Made by a program: the position numbers and the translations under genes
Source of the DNA: Halocaridina rubra
Taxonomy: Eukaryota > Arthropoda > Malacostraca > Decapoda > Atyidae
Direction: 5' to 3'
DNA length: 64,000 nucleotides
Assembly: GCA_037179515.1 (NCBI GenBank)
Contig: JAXCGZ010003833.1
Location: forward strand, 10,001 to 74,000
Shown: positions 10,395-64,000 of the stretch, piece after piece
Layout: every line of letters starts with the position of its first letter
How positions within the stretch are numbered: position 1 is the stretch's first letter
Notes under the pieces: model-generated
The model's input: only the letters and a program-made list of their open reading frames with translations
Databases searched by the model: none
What the model was told of the DNA's origin: nothing

Positions 10395-13217
10395 TTGTTA
10401 TACACAAATGCTGATGGATTAGCTGGTAAGGCAGTAGAATTAAAAGATAGGATTCACAACAGTAAGGCAGATATAGTAGCAATTACAGAGACTAAGTTGA
10501 GTGAGGACATAAACAGTGTCACAGTTTTTCCTAAGGGCTTCAGAATACTAAGGGTCGAAAGATCTGAGAGGACTGGTGGAGGGATAGCACTGCTCATAAG
10601 TGAGAGGATTCAAGCTGAAGAGATAAACTTGGCTATAGAAAGTGAGTTCAGGGAATTTCTTGTTGCTCGCATAAATACTGGGTCAGAGAGCATTATAATA
10701 ACTGTTGTATACAACCCACCAAGGAACCAAAATAGGCTTGAAATTTATGAGGAAAGTCATATAGGTACGATTGAAGTCATAAACTCAGTTGTTAACATGG
10801 CGCGGGAGAAAAAATGTAGGATTTTGATTATGGGAGACTTTAATCATAAAGAGATAGATTGGATAAATCTTGACCCACACAGTGGTGAGGACTCCTTTGG
10901 GGCAAGATTCCTAGATTGCGTACAAGGGAATTTCCTACACCAACATGTAATGGAACCAACAAGAGCCAGGGGTGGGGATGAGCCATCACTACTTGATCTG
11001 GTGTTCACAGATAATGTGTTGGATATTGAAAATATTGAGTATGAACCACCAATTGGAAAGAGTGACCACTGTGTGTTGTTGATGGAGTATATCATTGAAG
11101 ACATTCTTCCTGAGAGTAGAGGCACTGAGGACATGAGGAGGAACTATCAGAAAGGAGATTACATCAAAATGAATGAGCTTTTTGCAGTTATTGACTGGAG
11201 AACCTTATTTTACAACAAATCTGTACAAGAAATGTATGACATCTTTTGTGAGAAATATGGGAAGATAGTAGATTGCTGCATACCTGTCACCAAAGTAGGT
11301 GTAATTCATGCCAGAGAGAAATGGTTCGATAATGGGTGTAAAAGAGCTAAGGAGTGGAGAGACAAATGCTGGAAAAGGTATAGGAGGAGAAAAAACATAA
11401 ATGCCTGGCAAACCTACAAAAGAGCAAGAAATGACTACCTAAGTAAAAGGAGAGAGGCAGAGAAAGATTATGAGAGGGACATCACCAGGAAGGCTAAAGA
11501 AAATCCCAAGCTTTTCCACAGCTTTATCAGAGGAAAACTGAAGGTAAAAGAACAGGTTTTAAGGCTAAAGAGAGCGGATGGAAGCATCACTGAGACGGAC
11601 GAAGAGATCTGCAAAGAATTGAACAAGGAGTTTCAGTCAGTATTTACAGTAGAAAATACCCCACCCCCTCAGATTGCAGTGATAGAAGCTCAAGGGCCGG
11701 TATTAGAGAACATCAACCTTACAGCCACAGAGGTATGCAAGGCGCTGATGGATTTAGATGTTCATAAAGCTACAGGTCCTGATGACATATCCCCTCATGT
11801 GCTTAAAAAATGCGCAAACACAATATCAGTGGCACTAAGTATCATATTTAAGGAGTCATTGGAGTCGGGGGAGATTCCAAGATGCTGGAAACAAGCAAAT
11901 GTGATACCTATCTTCAAAAAGGGAAGGAGGGATACGGCTCTGAACTATAGACCAGTTTCCTTGACCAGCATAGTTTGCAAACTTATGGAGAAACTACTAA
12001 GGAAACATATCTCTCTTCACTTGGAATCCTTCAACTTTTTGTCAGTGAGGCAACATGGCTTCAGAGAAGGAAGATCAACAGTAACAAACTTATTAGAATT
12101 TTATGATGAGGTAAGCCAAATCTTACAGGAAAGAGAGGGTTGGGCAGATTGCATATTCCTAGACTTCCAGAAAGCGTTTGACACTGTTCCACATGGGAGA
12201 CTTATTAGGAAGCTGCAATCAATGGCTAGAATAGGTGGAAATGTCTTGGAATGGATAAAAACTTACTTAGAAGGAAGGGAACAGAGGGTTAGAGTAAGAC
12301 ACTCAGTGTCTGAATGGAGAAGAGTTAGTAGTGGAGTTCCACAGGGTTCAGTTTTAGGGCCACTTTTGTTCCTTGTATATGTAAATGACCTACCAGAGTC
12401 TGTAAATTCATTCATGAATATGTTTGCAGATGATGCAAAGATTGTGAAGAAAGTAAAAAACGAGAACAATGGTAGAGAACTTCAGGAGGATCTAAATAAT
12501 CTGCATGAGTGGTCAGAAAAGTGGCTAATGAAATTCAATACCTCAAAATGTAAGGTAATGAGAATGGGTACAAGTGCAAGAAGGCCCAAGCTTGACTACT
12601 CGGTGGCTGGAGTACAGCTTCAGGAGACAGAAAATGAGAGAGATCTAGGAGTAAACATATTGGCAGATTTGTCTCCAGAAATACATATAAATGGCGTAGT
12701 AAGGGCAGCATATGCATTCTTATCAAATGTAAGGGTAGCCTTCAGGCACATGGACAAGGAAATGTTCAGAAATATTTATGTAACCTATGTGAGGCCAAAA
12801 CTCGAATATGCAGCCCCCTTTTGGAATCCGCACTTGAAAAAGCACATAGCTAAGCTTGAAAAAGTTCAAAGACATGCCACGAAACTGGTGCCAGAAATAC
12901 GCAATCTCGGTTATGATGAGAGGCTGAGGGAATTAGACTTGCCATCACTCGAAGCTAGAAGAGTAAGGGGGGATATGGTGACAGTCTTTAAATTCCTTCA
13001 TGGTTATGATAGAGTGGATAGGGATCGATATTTCGATATGGCTGGCTCTAGAACTAGAGGTCATAGTTTGAAGCTTCGGAAGAAAACTTCTTTGCAGGAT
13101 GTAAGGAAATACTTTTTCAGTGTAAGAGTAGTTGATAATTGGAATTCGCTAAGCGAGGAGGTAGTTAATGCTACCTCAATCCATAGTTTTAAGGACAGGT
13201 ATGATAAGTATCACTAA
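10395..13217 (+). CDS. LINE ORF2: endonuclease-reverse transcriptase
   Basis: About 940 codons, intact. The N-terminal apurinic-like endonuclease has ITETKL (catalytic Glu), MGDFNHKEIDW near residue 150, and SDHC near residue 225. The reverse transcriptase has HKATGPDDISPHVLK, YRPVSLTSIVCK, QHGFREGRSTVTNL, FLDFQKAFDTVPHGRL (near 590), SSGVPQGSVLGPLLF and the catalytic FADDAK near residue 675. The C-terminal region contains RPKLEYAAPFWNPHL, typical of the CR1/jockey side of LINEs. It nicks the target and primes reverse transcription on the nicked DNA. There is no ATG at the start: the conserved region begins with a TTG at 10395, and the frame is open upstream to 10299 inside ORF1. This suggests reinitiation or frameshifting instead of an independent start. 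The first in-frame Met lies well inside the endonuclease. Confidence 0.9.
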   Translation: MLYTNADGLAGKAVELKDRIHNSKADIVAITETKLSEDINSVTVFPKGFRILRVERSERTGGGIALLISERIQAEEINLAIESEFREFLVARINTGSESIIITVVYNPPRNQNRLEIYEESHIGTIEVINSVVNMAREKKCRILIMGDFNHKEIDWINLDPHSGEDSFGARFLDCVQGNFLHQHVMEPTRARGGDEPSLLDLVFTDNVLDIENIEYEPPIGKSDHCVLLMEYIIEDILPESRGTEDMRRNYQKGDYIKMNELFAVIDWRTLFYNKSVQEMYDIFCEKYGKIVDCCIPVTKVGVIHAREKWFDNGCKRAKEWRDKCWKRYRRRKNINAWQTYKRARNDYLSKRREAEKDYERDITRKAKENPKLFHSFIRGKLKVKEQVLRLKRADGSITETDEEICKELNKEFQSVFTVENTPPPQIAVIEAQGPVLENINLTATEVCKALMDLDVHKATGPDDISPHVLKKCANTISVALSIIFKESLESGEIPRCWKQANVIPIFKKGRRDTALNYRPVSLTSIVCKLMEKLLRKHISLHLESFNFLSVRQHGFREGRSTVTNLLEFYDEVSQILQEREGWADCIFLDFQKAFDTVPHGRLIRKLQSMARIGGNVLEWIKTYLEGREQRVRVRHSVSEWRRVSSGVPQGSVLGPLLFLVYVNDLPESVNSFMNMFADDAKIVKKVKNENNGRELQEDLNNLHEWSEKWLMKFNTSKCKVMRMGTSARRPKLDYSVAGVQLQETENERDLGVNILADLSPEIHINGVVRAAYAFLSNVRVAFRHMDKEMFRNIYVTYVRPKLEYAAPFWNPHLKKHIAKLEKVQRHATKLVPEIRNLGYDERLRELDLPSLEARRVRGDMVTVFKFLHGYDRVDRDRYFDMAGSRTRGHSLKLRKKTSLQDVRKYFFSVRVVDNWNSLSEEVVNATSIHSFKDRYDKYH

Positions 13218-13242
13218 GTCTAAAAATGGAACCGATCAGGAG

Positions 13243-13275
13243 ACGGGAAGATACGAGCTTTGGGCTCTTTCCCGT
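13243..13275 (+). promoter_or_regulatory. LINE 3' hairpin, candidate RT recognition structure
   Basis: ACGGGAA pairs with TTCCCGT, and an inner GAGC pairs with GCTC around a TTTGG loop. It lies 26 nt after the ORF2 stop and just before the CACAATTAGGTAAT tail. Variants occur in the 3' ends at 13316-13348, 14155-14187 and, inverted, 14453-14481. In CR1/L2-type LINEs the 3' hairpin and short repeats are known to be recognised by the reverse transcriptase; that role here is inference. Confidence 0.55.
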
Positions 13276-13387
13276 AAACACAATTAGGTAATCACAATTA
13301 GGTAATCACATCAGGAGACGGGATACGAGCTTTGGGCTCTTTCTCGTAAACACAATTAGGTAATCACAATTAGGTAATCACACACAC

Positions 13388-14414
<1,027 letters not shown>

Positions 14415-14429
14415 CAGCATTACGAATAT

Positions 14430-16680
14430 GTGATTACCTAATTGTGTTTACGGGAAAGAGACCAAAGCTCGTATCTTCCCGCCTCCTGATGGGTTCCATT
14501 TTAGACTTAGTGATACTTATCATACCTGTCCTTAAAACTATGGATTGAGATAGCATTAACTACCTCCTCGCTTAGCCCATTCCAATTATCAACTACTCTT
14601 ACACTGAAAAAGCATTTCCTTACATCCTACAAAGAAGTTTTCTTACGAAGCTTCAAACAATGACCTCTAGTTCTAGAGCCTGCCATATCAAAAAATCGAT
14701 CCCTATCTACTCTCTCATAACCATGAAGGAATTTAAAGACTGTCACCATATCCCCCCTCAATCTTCTAGCTTCGAGTGATGGTAAGTCTAATTCCCTCAG
14801 CCTCTCATCATAACTGAGATTGCGTATTTCTGGCACCAGTTTCGTGGCATGTCTTTGAACTTTTTCAAGCTTAGCTATGTGCTTTTTCAAGTGTGGATTC
14901 CAAAAGGGGGCTGCATATTCGAGTTGTGGCCTCACATAGGTTACATAAATATTTCTGAACATTTCCTTGTCCATGTGCCTGAAGGCTACCCTTACATTTG
15001 ATAAGAATGCATATGCTGCTCTTACTAGCCATTTATATGTATTTCTGGAGACAAATCTGCCAGTATGTTTACTCCTAGATCTCTCTCATTTTCTGTCTCT
15101 TGAAGTTGTACTCCAGCCACCGAGTAGTCAAGCTTGGGCCTTCTTGCACTTGTACCCATTCTCATTACCTTACATATTGAAGTATTGAATTTCATTAGCC
15201 ACTTTTCTGACCACTCATGCAGATTATTTAGATCCTCCTGAAGTTCTCTACCATTGTTCTCGTTTTTTACTTTCTTCACAATCTTTGCATCATCTGCAAA
15301 CATATTCATGAATGAATTTACAGACTCTGGTAGGTCATTTACATATACAAGGAACAAAGGTGGCCCTAAAACTGAACCCTGTGGAACTCCACTACTAACT
15401 CTTCTCCATTCAGACACTGAGTGTCTTACTCTAACCCTCTGTTCCCTTCCTTCTAAGTAAGTTTTTATCCATTCCAAAACATTTCCACCTATTCTAGCCA
15501 TTGCTTGCAGCTTCTTAATAAGTCTCCCATGTGGAACAGTGTCAAACGCTTTCTGGAAGTCTAGGAATATGCAATCTGCCTAGCCCTTTCTTTCCTGTAA
15601 GATTCGGCTTACCTCATCATAAAATTCTAATAAGTTTGTTACTGTTGATCTACCTTCTCTGAAGCCATGTTGCCTCACTGACAAAAAGTTGAAGGATTCC
15701 AAGTGAAGAGAGATATGTTTCCTTAGTAGTTTCTCCATAACTTTGCAAACTATGCTGGTCAAGGAAACTGGTCTATAGTTCAGAGCCGTATCCCTCCTTC
15801 CCTTTTTGAAGATAGGTATCACATATGCTTTTCCAGCATCTTGGAATCTCCCCTGACTCCAGTGACTTTTTAAATATAATACTTAGTGCCACTGATATTG
15901 AGTTTGCCCTTTTTTTAAGCACATGAGGGGATATGTCATCAGGACCTGTAGCTTTATGAACATCTAACTCCATCAGCGCTTTGCATACCTCTGTGGCTGT
16001 AAGGTTGATGTTCTCTAATACCGGCCCTTGAGCTTTTATCTCTGCAATCTGAGGGGGTGGGGTATTTTCTACTGTAAATACTGACTGAAACTCCTTGTTC
16101 AATTCTTTGCAGATCTCTTCATCCGTCTCAGTGATGCTTCCATCCGCTCTCTGTTCTTTTACCTTCAGTTTTCCTCTGATAAAGCTGTTGAAAAGCTTGG
16201 GATTTTCTTTAGCCTTCCTGGTGATGTCCCTCTCATAGTCTCTCTCTGCCTCTCTCCTTTTACTTAGGTAGTCATTTCTTGCTCTTTTGTAGGTTTGCCA
16301 GGCATTTATGTTTTTTCTCCTCCTATACCTTTTCCAGCATTTGTCTCTCCACTCCTTAGCTCTTTTACACCCATTATCGAACCATTTCTCTTTGGCATGA
16401 ATTACACCTACTTTGGTGACAGGTATGCAGCAATCTAATATCTTCCCATATTTCTCACAAAAGATGTCATACATATCTTGTACAGATTTGTTGTAAAATA
16501 AGGTTCTCCAGTCAATAACTGTAAAAAGCTTATTCATTTTGATGTAATCTCTATTCGGATTGTTCCTCCTCATGTCCTCAGTGCCTCTACTCTCAGGCAG
16601 AATATCTTCAATGATATACTCCATCAACAACACACAGTGGTCACTCTTTCCAATTGGTGGTTCATACTTAATTTTTTTTC
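14430..16680 (-). pseudogene. Inverted, 5'-truncated CR1/L2-type LINE copy
   Basis: On the - strand this repeats the element at 9240-13387 from the end of the endonuclease domain to the tail. The RT (SGVPQGSVLGPPLF, FADDAK) and C-terminal parts fall in frames broken near 15580-15822 and 15000-15025, and the text corresponding to 11040 of the intact copy stops at ~16680. It has no ORF1 and no complete endonuclease, so it is dead. With the segment at 13388-14215 it forms the arms of a large inverted repeat. Confidence 0.88.
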
Positions 16681-16689
16681 AATATCCAA

Positions 16690-17361
16690 CACATTATCTA
16701 TGAATACTAGATCAACACCGACTGACATCGAAGATTTCTCAAACAAAAGGACAAATTGAGAATCCATGAAATTCATTATATTCATGTTTGCTCTGTCTGT
16801 GCGATATTAATTCAAAATTAGAAGTAAATAGTGTACGTAGAATGAGAACTAGGCTACAATTCAAGCAAGACTGAGTGGGATTTTTTCTACCTTTTATGGT
16901 TTTAGCACAAAATTGGGTGTCTAAAAATATTAGCGATAAATAATACAGTTAAAATAAAATATTATGAGAGTTTTCTCTTAAACCTTAAGCATGAATGCTT
17001 AAAATGTTAATTTTCTACAATAATTAAGTCAAGATGATTAATATAACCCTGCCAAGGCTCATCAATGAAATTCCGTCATTTCGCTATATATGAGACCGAA
17101 CGAGCATTCTGGCTATTTCACCCCACAAATTTAGCGCCATAGCCAAAAATCTGACATTGACAATACTGAGTAAACAGTCATCAGCTGACTTCAGTCCGGA
17201 AAGTAGCGGAGGATTAAGAGTGATAACATTTTATTGCATTGCTGTGAGGAAATTCATTATATTTGAGAAATATAGCATTTGTACGGCATTCGCTAAAGGA
17301 CATGCAGCCATGAGAATTCCCTTCATCCTTCCATAGACCAAAAAGACGCCAATCGAGGACT
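16690..17361 (+). promoter_or_regulatory. Presumed VAC14 upstream region and 5' UTR
   Basis: Unique-looking sequence between the LINE and the VAC14 start codon. I see no clear TATA box. The transcription start cannot be placed by eye. The promoter role is inferred only from position. Confidence 0.35.
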
Positions 17362-45109
<27,748 letters not shown>

Positions 45110-45230
45110 TGCCACCCTTTTAAACTTTTTATGTCAGACTGGCTTTTGTATTTTTTGAAAGCTGCTTTTACCTCATTTCTTGTCATTCACGTCTTTTATT
45201 TGCGGAATATTAGTTTATTCCATAACATCT

Positions 45231-45236
45231 AATAAA
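45231..45236 (+). terminator. VAC14: VAC14 polyadenylation signal
   Basis: AATAAA 122 nt after the VAC14 TAG, followed by a T/G-containing stretch (TTTGCTTGTATC) about 15 nt on. First canonical hexamer after the stop. Confidence 0.7.
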
Positions 45237-45382
45237 GGTCAATGAAACACTTTGCTTGTATCATCAGTCCTTGAATTTTGATGTACTGCAATAGTTTTTG
45301 TATAGTAGAATATTGTAATTGTACAATTATTTTACTGTAGATGTTCATTATGGAATTGTTTTGTTTCTAAAAATTGTGACAC

Positions 45383-45612
45383 CAGGATATATCAAAAATA
45401 AAAAATAAAATGAAATTGCCCTCATCTGGCTGGACATAAAGGAAACATAAAGTAAAGAGAAACTGAGAAGGACTGTTGTGACTTGTCAGATGTGAAGGGC
45501 TAATAAGAGATCTGTAATAAATACCCTAGAATATTCGGTGTTGATGTAGGCATAGAAATGAACCGTAGCTGAAGGGAGACTTTAACATCAAACTGTCCTG
45601 GACAGTCCTATT
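45383..45612 (-). mobile_element. Dispersed repeat B, longer antisense copy
   Basis: On the - strand it runs from CTGTCCAGGACAGTTTGATG to the terminal GGTGTCACAATTTTT and matches the whole 3' UTR of the LINE at 61560-63058 (CTGTCCAGGACAGTTCGATG near 62820), showing where family B comes from. Confidence 0.75.
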
Positions 45613-45619
45613 TGAGTCC

Positions 45620-46985
45620 AAAAGCAGCTGGTGCTATGGGCTAAGAGACTACTGAAATCAGTCTTATGAAGGTTGATAGTTTTTTAGGTATTACCATAGT
45701 AGAAGCAGAAAGTATTAATTTGATTTCTACTCAATCCAACTTTATTTTGAGATTTAGGATTGCATAGGTTGGGGAGTGATGTAATAATTCCCTCGAGACT
45801 GTTAACATGTCTTATAATTTATCATTTTAATTCCTTTCTCATTATTTCTTTTTATTCTTCATTTATCCACTCTGCATTTTCTTCCTTCTTTCTCTAAGGG
45901 TTGGGGCCAAGGATACCCCTTCCTTGTTCTCTGCGTATCATAGAAGCCCACTAAGTGGGGACCCTGCCTCTTGTATTTTTCTTCCATTTCAAATCAAGGC
46001 TTACGAGGGAATCTGTTAGGAAATATCCAACTAGAACTCCAGTAATTGAGTCTCTTAAAGTACAATACAAGGGAGTAAATGGAAGGAGACTTTTGATAGC
46101 TTTTTTTGGAAGAAGAGAGAAATGTTAGGGGTGAGTGAAACAAAGTTAAAGGGATAGGTCAAGTACATTTTGGTGATAGTTGTAATGTTGTTCCCTAAGC
46201 TGCCTTGCCGAACAGCCGAGTCCTTAAGGAAGGCCACTGCCGATCCTAAGCTTTCCCACAGAGCTCTCATGGAGTGTATTTGTGTTGACAGGATATGTAG
46301 TGTGCAGTGCAGTCTTCCATATGTTTCCTAGGTTGAGCTCAATGTTTCCGGCTAGAAGGAGTCTTCAAGATAAGGGCTTGGAATGAAGTCATCTTGCAAT
46401 GCATAAATGGCAGCTGGAATATGGCACTGACGAGGTATGTCATATGACTGTAAAGGATGTGCTTAGTATGAGATGTTAAAAAGCAACAAAGGTGTTGCTT
46501 AGCTGGAAAACAATGTTAATCAAAACATGGATGAAGAAGACTTTGAACTGAGAAATATGGAATTGTTGGCACTAGAACAAGGTCATATAGCTAAAGGACA
46601 TAAACTTGTCAAATTAGCAGAGCCAAAAAGATTCCCAATGAATTGTTTTGCATATATTAAAATTACGCTTAAGAGTTTTGAAGACACAGGCGCCAACAAT
46701 AAACGTTATTCCACTGCAGACAGAAATATTCATTTTCACTGGAGCACATATAAAAATTTATGATAAAAACAAAGAAATAAACTAAACAAAGCTCCACAGA
46801 AATTTCGAAAAAATCATTACCACAGAAAAACTGCAGACAGGCCCTTCAGGATTTAACAGAGCAATCATGTGCGAATGGGTGGCAATGATGATGTTGATCC
46901 TGGTCCAATTTAATCAGTGAGCACCTTAAGAAAGTTATAATTAATATTCAGTGCTTGCAGAGTAGTGTGCTATAAATTACTTAAT
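45620..46985. other. VAC14-FOCAD intergenic DNA
   Basis: Mostly unassigned. A repeat D fragment lies at ~45895-46010 (TGCGTATCATAGAAG, CATTTCAAATCAAGGC). A 78-codon frame at 46527-46763 (MDEEDFELRNMELLALEQ) has no recognised domain and no evidence of being a gene. Confidence 0.45.
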
Positions 46986-46989
46986 TGTG

Positions 46990-47305
46990 TGTGAGGAGGT
47001 CCTTGACTTACGTCAGAGTCCTGTTCCTGAAAAGTGATGTAACCCAAATTTAAGTGCAAGTCAGAATAATAAGCACCTATGCTATTGCAGTAGTAAACTT
47101 TCCCCCTTTCCATGCAATTTACTACCTCAAATTTCACTTCCATGGATATGGCTTTCCTTTTCATGCTGTCAGAAGAATCTGCTTTATGCTTGGGAGACAT
47201 AATACAGGCCAAAATTATAAAAAAGAAGCAAAATCATTTGTAGGAGATGTGTTGTAACCACGAAACATCGCAAGTCGAGGACATGGGAAACCGAGAACCT
47301 TCTGT
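46990..47305 (-). mobile_element. Tigger-like DNA transposon remnant with transposase start
   Basis: Ends resemble each other inverted (AGGTCCTTGACTTACGTCAG at the left; the right end complements to GTCCTCGACTTGCGATG). On the - strand, from a Met at about 47194, the text MSPKHKADSSDS then KRKAISMEVKFEVVNCMERG matches the start of CENP-B-type HTH transposases of pogo/Tigger elements; after ~35 residues the frame is meaningless. A deletion derivative. The shared TTGACTTACGTCAG text links it to the MITE at 52960. Confidence 0.7.
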
Positions 47306-47494
47306 ATGCTATTATTTCCCATGAAGGTTTTACATAAAAGCTTCAAAAATATAAGAATACTTTCCATATGAAAAAATAAGGTTACTATAAAAATTTGGCA
47401 TCGAGTTGTTCAATCCAACTAAGGGAATGACGTTCCCTACCTCCCATAATTCTTTCCCTCTTACTTTGCAATTCTGATCTCTTTTTACCAAGAG

Positions 47495-47645
47495 GAAAAA
47501 CAATCTCCTATGTGTTCCCATGTGTCATAGAAGTCGATTAATTTGGGCAAAGCGAAGGCACTGAAAATCACGTCCCCTTTGTATTTTCCTCTACTGAAGA
47601 CTCAAGGTTGCACTTTGACACAGCCAGCCCTCTTACAACTGACTG
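47495..47645 (+). mobile_element. Dispersed repeat D fragment
   Basis: GTGTCATAGAAGTCGATTAA, then TTTGTATTTTCCTC and GACTCAAGGTTGCACTTTGA, colinear with 20745. Lies between the FOCAD stop and the Tigger remnant, possibly within the FOCAD 3' UTR. Confidence 0.5.
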
Positions 47646-47765
47646 CAGCTAGTCAGATAGACAGAAAATACAAAAACAAAATGAGGAAATAAAAGTCTTC
47701 TAAAACAAGTTAATAACATGCCATGTCTTTGGATACTCTTTACTTCTTTTTTATGACACATACCT

Positions 47766-63643
<15,878 letters not shown>

Positions 63644-63688
63644 AATGGCACATCTATTAGAGCTCAAAAAGCTACCTCACTGAAAAGC
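63644..63688 (-). promoter_or_regulatory. FOCAD: Probable FOCAD 5' UTR part of the first coding exon
   Basis: On the - strand, TTTATTTTATTTCAG ends at 63689, giving a good acceptor 45 nt before the ATG at 63643. This implies an upstream non-coding exon toward or beyond the window end. Confidence 0.5.
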
Positions 63689-64000
63689 CTGAAATAAAAT
63701 AAACATTTCTTTCTAAACATACATGAATATAAATTGGTATTTTTTTTACAAATACTGTACACCGAATTTGGGGGTGAAAATTAAAATTTTCCTATGTTTT
63801 TTTTTATATGTTTTGAATGAGTATAACCTTGAAAACAGTCGGATAATACATGCTAAACTAACATAACCTAAAATAGCCTAGAAAATATTTACGACAGTTT
63901 ACAAAGTCAAATTCACTCATACGAAAAAAAAAAAAACTATAGTAAAAATGTCGTAACTTACTATTTCTTTTAGGTTAGGTTAGGTTTGCTTGTATTTTCC

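Larger units (their letters stand above)
9240..13387 (+). mobile_element. CR1/L2-type LINE, apparently full length
   Basis: A non-LTR retrotransposon carrying ORF1 (9313-10392), ORF2 (10395-13217) and a 3' UTR that ends in tandem copies of CACAATTAGGTAAT rather than poly(A). The short-repeat tail and the EN-RT layout point to the CR1/L2 group. A foldback, ACGGGAA...GAGC/GCTC...TTCCCGT, sits at 13243-13275 just before the tail and recurs near 13316, 14155 and (inverted) 14453-14481. The 5' boundary is not defined. Both long frames are open, so the copy is young compared with the other LINEs in the window. Confidence 0.85.

Noticed and set aside
10395..13217. Reverse transcriptase considered as a domesticated, retron-like or DGR-like system
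   Set aside because: Endonuclease-RT order, an upstream ORF1 and a repeated 3' tail are those of an ordinary LINE. The RT text in the other copies is decayed.
46527..46763. 78-codon frame MDEEDFELRNMELLALEQ as a small gene
   Set aside because: No domain, no splice context and no repeat homologue visible; kept only as unassigned intergenic DNA.
63970..63990. Three TTAGG units, the arthropod telomere repeat
   Set aside because: Only three copies at the window edge; far too few to call telomeric or interstitial telomeric DNA.

Overview
The window is nuclear DNA of an invertebrate animal, most likely a decapod crustacean. That placement is inferred from the two conserved genes (both split by GT-AG introns), very long (TA)n tracts, abundant non-LTR retrotransposons of the CR1/L2, jockey/I and RTE types, many tRNA-derived SINEs and pogo/Tigger-like DNA elements. 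There are no bacterial-style operons, CRISPR arrays or rRNA genes.

Two host genes could be assembled exon by exon. VAC14 lies on the + strand (17362-45109): 15 coding exons with compatible phases give a 726-residue protein. FOCAD (focadhesin) lies on the - strand (63643-47766): 12 coding exons give a 1,220-residue protein. The genes are tail to tail, with about 2.7 kb between their stop codons. VAC14 is the HEAT-repeat scaffold of the PIKfyve/Fab1-FIG4 lipid kinase-phosphatase complex. FOCAD is a large helical-repeat protein, and this copy appears to lack a long central block present in the human protein.

Layout. 1-9.2 kb is repeat-rich non-coding DNA (34-bp minisatellite, decayed ~140-bp satellite, several microsatellites, SINE and LINE fragments). 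9.2-16.7 kb is a CR1/L2-type LINE with intact ORF1 and ORF2, a second copy of its 3' end, a TA-rich spacer and an inverted 5'-truncated copy. 17.4-45.1 kb is VAC14, whose introns hold a TA-flanked MITE, a decayed jockey/I-type LINE, an internally deleted LTR retrotransposon, two antisense RTE-type LINEs, SINEs, and a 3.5-kb palindrome of two Tigger-like elements, each filled with ~160-bp satellite repeats. 45.1-47.8 kb is intergenic with a Tigger remnant. 47.8-63.7 kb is FOCAD, with more MITEs, a tandem and inverted tRNA-derived repeat array, two (TA)n blocks of 290-500 bp, and a decayed LINE in intron 1.

No coherent new multi-gene system is visible. The observations most worth following are the satellite-bearing palindromic Tigger pair, the possible -1 frameshift linking the LINE ORFs, the Pol III-promoter-like tandem array, the short focadhesin, and the long TA tracts abutting splice sites. 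Exon boundaries and repeat limits were read by eye; family names rest on remembered motifs, not a database search.
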